From Boswellia sacra (lineage: Eukaryota > Streptophyta > Magnoliopsida > Sapindales > Burseraceae): a stretch of DNA of 64,000 nucleotides. The notes below the pieces were generated by a model. That model was not told where the DNA came from, ran no database searches, and worked only from the letters and a program-made list of their open reading frames with translations. The DNA lies in the NCBI GenBank assembly GCA_013180625.2, contig SNVD02002464.1:99759-163758 (forward strand), read 5' to 3'. Position 1 is the first letter of the stretch; each line of letters opens with the position of its first letter. Below, in pieces: positions 35,408-45,276 of this stretch. A program made the translations under genes and the position numbers.

Positions 35408-36620
35408 CCGAGGTGAAAAATTTTTATTGGGATGACCCATATCTGTTCAAATATTGTCCCGGAACCAAATAATGAGAAGATGCCATACCCGACACTGGGA
35501 AGTAGTGTCTAAAACTTTTGTCATTGCCTGAAGCATGTGGAGGACATTTTTCATCTAGAAGAAAAACAGATTGCTAAGATCTTAACAATGTGGATTTTAT
35601 TGGCCCACACTTATTTAAAGATGCCACATGCAAAACGTGTGAAAATTTGCAAAAAATGGATTCTCCCAGCCAAAAAGAAAACATGATGCCGTTTGAATCC
35701 CATTCTATCTGTTGAAATCTTTGACTGTTGGGGTGGTATTGATTTTATGGGACCATGTTCCACCGTCATTTGGTTTTGTGTACATCCTTGGTTGCAGTAG
35801 ACTATGTTTCAAAATGGGTCGAGGCAATTCCATGTCAAAACAATGATCACAAAACAGTTGTCAAATTCTTGAAGGAGAATATCTTAAGTAGATTTGGAAT
35901 TCCTCGAGCCATTATTAGTGATGGGGGTACACAGTTTTGTAACAAACCATTTGAAACTTTAATGAAGAAATATGGAATAACGCATAAAATTTCTACACCT
36001 TATCACCCACAAACAAGTGGACAAGTTGAATTAGCTAATAGGGAGATAAAACAGATCTTAGAAAAAAACGGTTAACCCAAATCGTAAAGATTGGTCTTTA
36101 AGACTTAATGATGCACTCTGGGCTTACCGAACTGCTTTCAAAACATCATTGGGAATGTCTCCTTATAGATTAGTTTATGGAAAAACTTGTCACTTGCCAG
36201 TGGAAATTGAACATAAAGCTTATTGGGCCATTAAAACATTTAACACAAACTTGAATGATGCTTGCAAGTTACGAAAACTCCAACTAAGTGAACTTGAAGA
36301 AATCAGGAATGAGGCTTACGAAAATTCTAAAATCTACAAAGAAAAAATGAAGGTTTTTCATGACAAATTTATTGTTAGAAAATCTTTTAAACCTTCACAA
36401 AAAGTTCTTTTGTATGATTCAAGATTGCACTTATTTCCGGTAAACTTCGGTCACGTTGGACTGGGCCTTTCATTGTTAAAAATGTTTTCCCTCATGGAGC
36501 AGTTGAAATTGAGAACCCAAAGAATGGTAATGTGTTTACAGTTAATGGACAACGGTTAAAACCATTCTTTGAAAATTTTGCCCAAAACGAAGAGTCCATT
36601 GCTTTAATCGATCCTTTTTA
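35408..36620 (+). pseudogene. Integrase of the Athila-like element, multiply broken
   Basis: The N-terminal zinc-binding part (35408-35700) is only faintly readable and full of stops. The catalytic core is clear at 35755-36075, with aspartates in VDYVSKW and SDGGTQF and the glutamate in the VELANREIK segment. A frame change near 36070 follows, then [26 protein letters not shown] at 36149 onward (quoted in part) and a second change near 36440. The C-terminal part reads on in another frame ([20 protein letters not shown]) to a stop near 36620. The D-D-E residues survive, but the frame does not. Confidence 0.8.
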
Positions 36621-36860
36621 AGGATTGATTTTTCCGGTCAAGTGGCGGATACGGTACTCCGTGACATTTAAAGTCGGTTTTTCAGTTCCCTAAAAACTGT
36701 TGCTCACCTTGCATCCATCTTCTTTTCTTCTCTGTCATTTTCTTCACATGGATACCATTCTCCTCTAAAGGCACAACATTTTCCCTCTCTTGTTCCTCAA
36801 AAATGATTTGCTTAAAATTTATAAAGTCGTGCAGAAAGACTAAGGTGGTTGATGCGCTAA

Positions 36861-37301
36861 GGTATTCATGCTGATGATTTAAGATGGTTAATTGAAGCCA
36901 AGGTTCGATTCTCTTGTGAGTTTTCAGATAATCTTGTTTCCCATATGCCAGGCTTGGGAAAAAGCTCTTATGCCAAAAAGCGAAGAGCGAAAAGGTTACA
37001 AGTTTGTCCCAGATGTGCAAGATGGACTTGTAACCAGTGTTGCCGCTCCTTGGGATATTTGTCTAACAATCGAGAGAATAAACTACAGTTCATCAAGAAT
37101 GGACTGAGTAAGGAGTCTTTCGATGATATCCGAACGACTCTTGAGACGCATTCTTGTGGACTTGTGCAGCGTGAAATTTTTAATTTGTGGACACAATTCC
37201 GAGATGAGCACGAACGCTACAGTCTTGGGAATCTGACTCAAAACGACCCTGTTTGCCAGTTTATAGGAAAACTGGATGGGAAGCATATCCCCAACTCATA
37301 G
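36861..37301 (+). CDS. Unassigned frame with a basic/cysteine motif like flexivirus nucleic-acid-binding proteins
   Basis: A frame of 146 codons is free of stops between a TAA at 36858 and a TAG at 37299; its first ATG is at 36945. From that Met, residues 6-17 are KSSYAKKRRAKR, followed by C-x2-C at 21-24 and CNQCC at 29-33, then KLQFIKNGLSKE. An arginine/lysine block after S-x-Y-A and just before a C-x2-C is the pattern of the small nucleic-acid-binding proteins of carla-, viti- and related viruses. The rest (WTQFRDEHERYSLGNL) matches nothing I know. After the TAG the frame continues for about 35 codons. It sits between the integrase remnant and the LOG gene, in sense orientation. It could be virus-derived, a second host capture, or chance; I am unsure. 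Confidence 0.35.
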   Translation, partial: GIHADDLRWLIEAKVRFSCEFSDNLVSHMPGLGKSSYAKKRRAKRLQVCPRCARWTCNQCCRSLGYLSNNRENKLQFIKNGLSKESFDDIRTTLETHSCGLVQREIFNLWTQFRDEHERYSLGNLTQNDPVCQFIGKLDGKHIPNS

Positions 37302-37544
37302 AAGGTGTTTAAGCCGTTTCTGGACGTAAAACCAGAAGAAGATGTGAGCCACAGTCACAACTACCTGTACATATGCATGCGTGCCATCATTTTTGAATTT
37401 TAATACCTCATTGCTGTCATTTTTGAATTTGTATCTTTTGTTGACTTATGGTGTCTTATTTCATCATCTTTTGACCTTTTTTTTGCATTATTGTCAACTT
37501 TTTCAACAAACAGTCGAGCTACCTAGATAGATATCATCATTAAC

Positions 37545-37617
37545 ATACCTTTTTGCACTCCATAAATACCACATGTCTTGGTCTCTTCTTCACACATAGT
37601 TAGAGAGTCATATAGAC
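37545..37617 (+). promoter_or_regulatory. Leader-like sequence before the captured LOG gene
   Basis: A TATA-like word (ctccataaatacc) at about 37558-37570 is followed by a C/T-rich stretch and 'agagagtcatatagac' before the ATG. It reads like a host 5' UTR rather than retrotransposon sequence, which suggests the captured piece includes leader sequence. Confidence 0.35.
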
Positions 37618-38268
37618 ATGGAGGGAACTTCAAAACGTCGAATCCAAAGGATATGTGTATTCTGTGGATCTCGACCAGGTAAAAGTGAAGAGTTCGTAGA
37701 AGTAGCGAATTATCTTGGTAGGCTACTGGCTGAAAGAAAGATTTATGTGGTTTATGGGGGAGGTAGCCTCGGGTTAATGGGTTGTGTGTCAACAGCTGCA
37801 CATGTAGGGGGTACTCAAGTTTTAGGAGTTATTCCTAAAGCTTTGGCTGTAGGAAGTATTGTTGGAAAAACAGTTGGGAAGGAGTTACAGGTCTCCTCTA
37901 TGCATGAACGCATGGCACATATGCTCATCAATTTAGATGCCTTTATTGCTTTACCAGGTGGCTTTGGCACTCTTGAAGAAATTTTTCAAATTGCCTCTTG
38001 GGCCCAACTGAATCTCCATCAAAACCCCATAGGTTTGTTGAATGTCAAAAATTTCTTTGATCCTTTGATAAGTTTTGTTGATGCAGCTGTGGAACAGAAT
38101 TTTATCCCTCATTCAACGAGAAAGATCCTTATTTCTGCTACTTCTGCTGATGAGCTACTTGACAAATTATAAGAAGTTGAGTATGAACCTGACCCAGCTA
38201 GTACTCAAATTAATTGGTCAGGAGGGAAAAACAAAAAGTGCAAATTGGATCTGAATCTCCGTTTGTAA
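37618..38268 (+). CDS. LOG-type cytokinin riboside 5'-monophosphate phosphoribohydrolase carried by the retrotransposon; one in-frame stop
   Basis: LOG enzymes release active cytokinin bases from their nucleotides in the cytosol. The intronless frame from ATG 37618 runs 184 codons to TAA 38170-38172 and then stays open for another 31 codons to TAA 38266-38268. Seen motifs: RICVFCGSRPG (about residues 10-20), VVYGGGSLGLMG (43-54), MHERMAHM (about 98-105), and the family signature PGGFGTLEE (115-123), which contains the catalytic glutamate. The arginine of the MHxR block is kept, but the lysine usual in the R-K-A-x-M form is Met. The tail beyond the first stop ends KLDLNLRL, an L-x-L-x-L (EAR-like) pattern. 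Plant LOG genes are multi-exon as I know them, so this copy passed through RNA. Its end adjoins ordinary Athila 3' sequence, without a poly-A tail. Confidence 0.88.
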
Positions 38269-39596
38269 TTTTTTCTTGTCCTTATTTTATTTTTAGCATT
38301 TTATTTTATGAGTCTTTCAGGTCATTTCTCTTGAATAACAGAAGCTTCAGGTAATGTCTCCTATACTTTATCTCTCTACATTTAAACATTGAGGACAATG
38401 TTTCATTTGGTTGGGGGGGAAGGATAGTAGACATAAGCGTGTCTTGAAATTTTATTTTTTCTTGCAAAAAAAGAAAAAAAAAGCGAGTTAGTAATTAGAT
38501 TCAGAGTGCGGTGTAAGGAGTTCAAATCCTCTTGAGACGCATTATGGGTCAGGAATGGCAGAGTAGGGAGGACCAGTTTGAACTCTTGAAACCCATTCTA
38601 ACCAATTTGTCATTTTATTTTGTGAACTCATTTTAGCTAACTTGATATTATTTAGTCTTGATTTTTGAATTTTATAACAAGGAGGTATTATTCATTTCAC
38701 TTTGAATTATTCAAATCTATGAACTCTCACAACCTTATCATTTAAAAATTGTGTGCTTATGTACTCATTAAGCAAGTATTCATGAACCTTTCTTCACACA
38801 CACACACATACCTTGATGCATGATGGTGGGTGGCAAAATGAGATGTTGTAATATTTGAGTTCTTTGTTTTGTTTAGGATAACAACACAAAGGAAGGGGAA
38901 AGTTAAAAAAAAAAAGGCAAAAAAAAAAGTGAAAAAAAAAAGAAAAAAAAAGGGAAGAGAAAGCAATTGTGGATAAGTTTGGTCTCGTAGCCTCCTTAAT
39001 TCAAGCAATTAAGCCCGAGGGGTGCCTCAACACCTAATACCCTAAGACCAACTGGTTTGGGAGCTATTGGCCCAAAGCTCGCTACATGGATTAAGGAGAA
39101 AGCTTAATGGGATTGAACATTGCACTATCCACAAGTTCTAAGCAAAAATAAAGCATCGGCAACCCGAGTCGTTAAGCTCGTAGGGGTGTCTTAACACCTA
39201 ATGCCCTAAGGCCAACTGGTCTGGGAGTCATTAGCCTAAGGCTCGCTACATGGGTTAAAGATGCATTCTTTTAAAAAAGAAAAAGAAAAAAAAAAGAAAA
39301 AAATGTATAAAATGAATGAATATCCCCTACCTAAGGTTGTTAGCCTTAACAAATACTAGAACCGATATGACTTATTTCTAATAAGCCCCATAGTCATGTG
39401 ACAACTGAGCACAAAAGAAGGTTTGTGGATATCTTGACTGAAGGGTACATGAGACATTTAAAAAAAAAATCAGTTGATAGTTTGTTTATTTGGATAAAAT
39501 CAAGGAGAGTGCAATAATGACCACCTTGGATGTAAAATTCTATAAATCACTTCTAAAAAATAACGCTATAATTGCTAGGGACTAGCAATAAGCTAG
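38269..39596 (+). other. Non-coding region between LOG and the 3' LTR
   Basis: The word acattgaggacaatg at 38386-38400, followed by a G-run, matches a conserved block of Athila-like elements before the 3' LTR. A-rich runs occur at 38905-38955 and 39270-39302. A pair of 85-base direct repeats is listed separately. No coding frame is supported. Confidence 0.6.
39011..39258 (+). repeat. Direct repeat pair in the 3' non-coding region of the Athila-like element
   Basis: The unit at about 39011-39095 (start 'aagcccgaggggtgcc', end 'cgctacatggattaa') recurs at about 39173-39258 ('aagctcgtaggggtgtc' to 'cgctacatgggttaa') with roughly 85 percent identity by eye. It contains 'aacacctaat' and 'ccaactggt'. 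Confidence 0.75.
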
Positions 39597-39606
39597 TTGG
39601 GGGGTG
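39597..39606 (+). other. Purine tract before the 3' LTR
   Basis: ttggggggtg directly precedes the TGATGAACAC of the 3' LTR and should prime plus-strand synthesis. Confidence 0.6.
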
Positions 39607-41132
39607 TGATGAACACTTAAATATGTATGTTTTATAAGAGTTTAACTCTTCATATTGCACTAATAATGTCGTTAAATTCCTCAACCTAGCATATTTGTAG
39701 CCTTTGCATCTTTGGAATTAATTTTCTCTTAATTTTGGTTTTGTTACAGGTTCGGTAAAATGGGCATAACTCTCTATTTATAGATCAGAATGGTTCAATT
39801 CTTAATGTTTTGGAAAGCTGATTTAATTGTCTACAAGATTGCATTTCATAAGAATCATCAAATTAGGGCTCTTAGTGGACCAAAATTGGGCTTGAAGTGA
39901 ACCCATCTACAGTCTCGGCCCAGTCTAACCAGGCCTCAGTATTTGGACCGTATCTCTCAAAATACGTATCCAAATGGTGCAAATCAATATGTTCTAGAAA
40001 GCTGAGAGAAATATCTACAACTTTCATGAAGACATGTGATTAAAATTCACAACATTTCGATGTCAAAATTGATGGTCAAGGTCGGTGCCTAATGATCCCA
40101 ATTGTCAAAGATATTTACAACTAATATTTGACAATTATGCCCTTGTAATTTGACAAGTTTGCCCCTGGATGTACCTATAAATAGAGGTGCCTTGTGACCC
40201 ATTAGGGCATCTTGGCCTTGGCTGGAACATTTTGGCTTTGGCTAGGATCTTGTATTGTGTTTTGTGTGTTTACGTTATTAATGAATTTCCTTTTTCTTAC
40301 ATTTTATTTTCTTTCTATTATAATGTCTTTCTAATTTCTCTTTTACTAAGGTGAAAGGGTGAAACCCTTGATATGAGAATAAGGATTCTCTAACCCTTAA
40401 TATGTGCTTAATAATCTTTATCTTATAATGTTTATTCAATATGATTTATATTTAATTTCTTAATCAATCTTGACACCACTCGTAAAGGGGAGGTCTTGAT
40501 CCATTGTCGACAATCCTTGGCACATCAAATGCTTGGATTTCTAGATGATGTATGGTTATTCCTTACCGACACGAATCTAGTTAGGAACCTTGATTTGTTG
40601 TAGACATATGATGATTGGCACATTGGATGCTTGAACCCATTTACAAGAAGTAGTATAAATGTTGGTAATGAAACAAATATAATTCATATAAATAAAATGG
40701 GTTAATTATCCTTATTTGAAATATCAAGGGCGGATCCCCTAACCTTAGCCTTCATTGTTTTTGTGTTAGTTCCTCTTGTATTTTAATTATTCTATTGTTT
40801 ATGAACTTTTTATTTTATTTACTATGGTAGGTTCTACCACCTTATGAAATTATTCTTTAATTTACTATGGTTGGTTATACTACCTATTTCCATGGATGGT
40901 TTTACCTCCTTTTGTCTTTTGTTTTATATTTGAATGGTCGGTAATACCACCTACCATCTTTACATATTTGTTGAGATTATCTTATCATTTCTTTCAATTA
41001 TTCATATCATATTTGCTTAACTTATAATTTGTAACGCTAAAATCCCCTTCCTCGCGGATCGACCCCGGACTCACCGGGTTTATTACTTCGACACTCCTAT
41101 ACTTGGGAGACAATCCTTTTTCGGTTGTGTCA
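39607..41132 (+). repeat. 3' LTR of the Athila-like element
   Basis: This is a near copy of 29575-31103. It starts TGATGAACAC and ends GGTTGTGTCA at 41132. Differences from the 5' copy cluster in the first 150 bases and are scattered elsewhere. Confidence 0.85.
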
Positions 41133-43128
41133 GTTATCTTACTTAGTATTTAATTGTTTTCTTTAATTTTAGGTGTGTTTAGCTACAATTTTTTATTTAG
41201 GTTTGCCTTAACGATGTGTGTTAGTGTTTTTAGGTAAATTTCCAGCTTAAGAGTCAAGTTTGGGGGAGTGTTGACAAGCCTCACGCTCATGTGCAATAAC
41301 ATTTGCGCTGTTGCACCTCAGAAGATTTGGGACGCTTGCTATTGCGCAGGTAAGTCGTGTAGCTGTGCAAAAAATTTTCATAATATAGCTAAAAAATCTA
41401 AAGGCTTGGTGCTCATGTGCCATACCTATGGCATTGCGGCGTTCCATGTAACCCAAAAACATAAGCCCATAGTTGGCGCTGTGCGACTGAAAGTGTGCTC
41501 TTACGCCATATGGATCCCTCAAGTTAGAAAACAACACCAGAAGGTTGGCTTCCCTACGCCAAACCTCCAGTGCACTTGCGCCATAGGCTTAGAAAATTTA
41601 AAAACCAGAGCTCGCACAACCGCGCCCATTTATGTGCCACTACGCGATTAAAATCATTACATAAAACATTTTGTCCTGACTCTTGGCACTCCTGCGCCAT
41701 TTCTTGTATGCTACTGCCCCAAATTAATTTTAAAATTGTAAAAATATTCCCGCTCCTTTGGCGCTACGGTGCACCGATGTTCGCGCTGTTGCACGACTAA
41801 TCATCCCGCACTTATTTTATCATCAAGTGACTTGGCACTCCTACGCCATGTACATGGCATAGTTGCACGAAAAAAATTAGGGTAAAATTAAATTGGGGCT
41901 TTTTTTGCACTCCTACGTCAAATGATTTGCATAGCTGCGCAAGTTCGATTTTGAAGAAAAAAATTTACATTCTTGGCCGCCATTCTTTCTAAAACACTCA
42001 CTCCTCCTTCTTCCTATGCCGTCACCATACACACTGCAATTACTGCATGCCAGCCCTCCAACACCTTCATCGACATCTCTAGGACCTCCAATGCACATTC
42101 TCTTTGTTGTTTTTGATCGATTAACTTAATTTCTCTCCCATTCTCTCTTTCACGAGTGGCAAAGGTATGTTGATTGATAATCTTTCATGTGTCATTTGAT
42201 TCTTAATGGTCTTTTAATTCAGAATATCATTATTAAAGTGTTTGTGGCCACCGTAATGGGTTGATTGATTTTGTGGAGTAAGGGTGAAATGGATGGCTTA
42301 TTAGGAGCGTTGTTGTTTGCTTTCTGAAATTGCAATTGTGATACATTGATTTAAATTGAATGATTATGAGTGAAATGGTAATATAGCTTCTTTGCATGAG
42401 TTTTCATTATGTATGTGAATGAAACTTATGATTTCTAAACATGAGATTGAATTGCATACACAAAATTCTACATCAATGAATGTTTATGTTACAGACTAAG
42501 AATAAAAAATTGGTTCAAACATGCATACATGACATGGTACATAAAATTTTTGGCTAGATAGTACGTGGGCTAGGAAAAGTGATTGTCATTCAAGAAGTAT
42601 CTTGAGTCACTACTGATATGGGAAAGTTGCATATTATATAATGGGATTCATGAAAATGAGCTATTAGCAATTCCGGATGTTCAAAAATTTCATTGCTTTT
42701 ACTATCAGATTATTGCTTTGGATAAGTTAATTTGCTAATGAAACTTCAGATATCCACATTATGTAATGAAATCTAGAATTGATAATGAAACAATGGAATT
42801 GCTTTTACACCATTTTTATGTTTTCAAGAAATCTCGAAGGCTCGGTTGTTTATGCTTATTTGTTGCGTATTTAACAAGACTTGATAAAACAATTGAAGTG
42901 TTTCTTGGTTATGCTTCTTTTGAGTTGTTTATGTCATTCCATCATATGGGTGACCTTGTTGAAAATTTAGAATTGACTTGTTTTGATCATTTGATTTACC
43001 GCTTAAATTAACACTTCATTTCCACATCCTCAATTTAATTTTACACCATTTGCCAGTGACAATAGAGTCTTTCTCCTTACTAGTAAACTGCATTCAACAA
43101 GGGATTATGCTATGCTTTTACTACGTAT
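41133..43128 (+). mobile_element. 3' end and LTR of a different Gypsy-type element
   Basis: After the 3' LTR of the Athila-like element, the text does not continue the RT seen to its left. Instead it has a T-rich stretch and 'aagtttgggggag' (41257-41268), a purine tract followed by TGTTGACAAGCC at 41269, an LTR start. The first 850 bases of this LTR are full of degenerate GCGC / 'actcctacgccat' / 'gctgttgcac' words. The LTR end is not defined; the block is cut by the copia LTR at 43129. A frame at 42766-43011 has no recognisable features. Confidence 0.5.
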
Positions 43129-44998
43129 TGTTTGACCCAGTTTTTGTATGGCAACCAACGAGGGGGGGGGGGGGGGGGGGTTGAATTGGGTTTTTATTTA
43201 TCAAAACGGATTTAGAAAACTTTTCTTGAAAGATCAAAATTAGTTCACTCTTTCTTTGAGAATAAAGGTGAAGAAGATGAAATTAGAAGTTATTAAAGAT
43301 GCAATCAAGAGAATATAATAATGAACAATCATAAGTGCAAGTAAATATAAAGAGATAGGGATAGAGAGAGTGCAGACTCAATTTACGTGGTTCGGCAAAC
43401 CTTGCCTACGTCCACGGGCTCCTAGCTCCACGAGCTAAGCTTTCCACTAAGGTGTAGAAATCTTTACAACTTGCTTGATGAACAACCTCACCAAGACTTT
43501 TTCCTTCAACCCTTGATAACACCACACCAAGAGTTCTTCTTGATGAACAACCCCACCAAGGCAACTTCTTTCAACTCTTGATAACACCACACCAAGAGTT
43601 CTTGTTGATGAACAACCTCACCAAGGCAACTTTCTTCAACTCTGATAACACCACACCAAGAGTTCTTCTTGATGAACAACCTTACCAAGGAAACTTCCTT
43701 CAACTCTTGATAACACCACACCAAGAGTTCTTCTTGATGAACAAACTCACCAAGGAAAGAGTTCTCTCAAGGATAACTTTTATCCTTTACAAGAAGATCT
43801 CACTCTTACCACAATACAAGAACAAAGATAATTTTTACAACAAAAGTATAACTCTCTTCAAAGAGTAGATAAAGAATATAAAAGCTCTATAAACTTGATA
43901 TTTCTCTTGGCTTTTTTGCTTGATAAAATGCTTCTCTTGCACTTCTTGAATGCATGGGAGAATGGCTCCTTTATAGGCAAATGAGATGAACTTAATCAAG
44001 TGAAGACACCATCTCCAAATTTTCTGCCCACCATAAAAATAGTAATCTTGTCTGCCATTTTTGTCAATGTTCTGTTTGAAATTTGAAAATATGTAAAAAA
44101 TAAAAGATCTGAAAATTTTAATAAGCTTTCCAACGCATCAAGAATCAAGTCATTTGGATATCTGTAGCTCGAGATATGGCCAAAACACCATTCGGTGCTC
44201 ATATGACTTGATTTTTCTTCCTTATGTTAGTCCACCGAATTGAATGATAATTCTGTCAGCATTCCGTTTGAAATTTGAATTTCTTCAAAACATAAAATAT
44301 CTGTATATTTGAATTATCTTTCCAAAACATTAAGAATCAAAGCATTTAGATATCTCTATCTTAAGATAAGGCCAAAAAACCATTCGGTGCTCATGTGAGT
44401 TGATTTTTCTTCTCTGTATCAGTCCACTGAATTGCATGTCAATTATGTCAGCCTTCTGTTTGAAATTTGAATTTTTTCAAAACATATGAAATGTTCTTCA
44501 TTAAGTAATCTTTCCAATGCCGTAAGAATCAAGTCATTTTGATTTTTCTAGCTCAAGATATGTCTAAAGGAGTATTCGGTGCTCATGTCAGCTGCTTCCA
44601 TTTGTCTTTCAACTTGCATGATGATTTGGACAACCTTGCACTTGAAATTTGAATTTCATTAAAACATATGAAATGTTATAAATTGAGTAAGCTTTCCAAA
44701 GGCTCAAGAATCACATAATTTGAATATTTGTAGAGATATATATGACCAATTGATTGAACATTGCTCATGTGTCACATTCCTTGAGTCAATCCTTGAGTCA
44801 ATCCTTGTTCTTAAACTTTGGTGCCTTTAACATGTAGTCTTCTCCTTAGCTTCAACACTTTATTTTAATAAGCCTCTTCTTGATTTTAAAATTATTTCAA
44901 TGATCTTACTCTTTCATATAAATAAACATGTTAGTAAATCTCAATTAATCAATGTGTATTGTTATCATCAAAATTATCATGTAGGCTTAGGGCTAACA
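43129..44998 (-). repeat. 3' LTR of the Sirevirus-type element (left copy)
   Basis: The 1870-bp copy includes a run of 19 G at 43162-43180, where the other LTR has five. It has about four copies of a 60-65-base minisatellite (43480-43760) and three to four diverged units of about 190 bases (44060-44780), each containing 'attcggtgctcatg' and 'gtttgaaatttgaa'. Confidence 0.85.
43480..43760 (-). repeat. Minisatellite in the left LTR, about four units of 60-65 bases
   Basis: Each unit contains 'cttgatgaacaacctcacca', 'aaggcaacttc', 'ttcaactcttgataacacc' and 'acaccaagagttcttc'. The right LTR has the same array at 50440-50755 with about five units. Confidence 0.85.
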
Positions 44999-44999
44999 A

Positions 45000-45013
45000 T
45001 CTCCCCCTTTTTG
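45000..45013 (-). other. Polypurine tract of the Sirevirus-type element
   Basis: On the - strand, AAAAAGGGGGAGA precedes the TGTTAGCCC of the 3' LTR, the same layout as at 3573-3590. Confidence 0.8.
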
Positions 45014-45276
45014 ATGATGACAAACCATTGATTACTTTAAAATATAATCTAAAATCAAGAATGAAAATAAAATCAATAATAAGCAAAAAGAATGGCACTT
45101 GTTATCAATAATAAGCAAAAAGAATGACACTTGTTATGAATATAAGCAATCCAACTCAACTATTTCTCCCCCTTTTGTTATCATCAAAAAGATGTAATCA
45201 AATTAACTACTCCCCCTAAATATATTCTCCCCTTTAACATATGCTACCATTCAAAGATTATCATATTAAAGCAAAA

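Larger units (their letters stand above)
29575..41132 (+). mobile_element. Athila-like Ty3/Gypsy retrotransposon with both LTRs, carrying a LOG gene
   Basis: The element has two LTRs (29575-31103 and 39607-41132, 1529 and 1526 bp), both starting TGATGAACAC and ending TGTCA. It has a TGGCGCCGTTGCCGGGG primer site, gag, protease-RT-RNase H, a decayed integrase, a cargo region (36680-38268), a long non-coding stretch and a purine tract. Gene order and primer site fit the Athila lineage. LTRs differ by a few percent by eye, more so in their first 150 bases. Strict TG..CA boundaries leave no matching 5-bp duplication (ccagt / gttat), although CAGTT spans both junctions. Gag and integrase are broken, so it is probably inactive. 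Confidence 0.85.

Noticed and set aside
36682..37020. A 112-codon frame on the - strand
   Set aside because: It lies opposite the frame with the basic/cysteine motif and shows no family features of its own.
37540..38270. LOG as a processed pseudogene dropped into an existing element
   Set aside because: No poly-A tail or flanking duplication is visible and ordinary element sequence resumes directly after the stop; kept only as an alternative to be tested.
42766..43011. An 81-codon frame
   Set aside because: It is within a presumed LTR, has no recognisable motif and no supporting context.
43480..43760. Regular repeats suggesting a CRISPR-like array
   Set aside because: These are head-to-tail minisatellite units in a plant LTR, without unique spacers.
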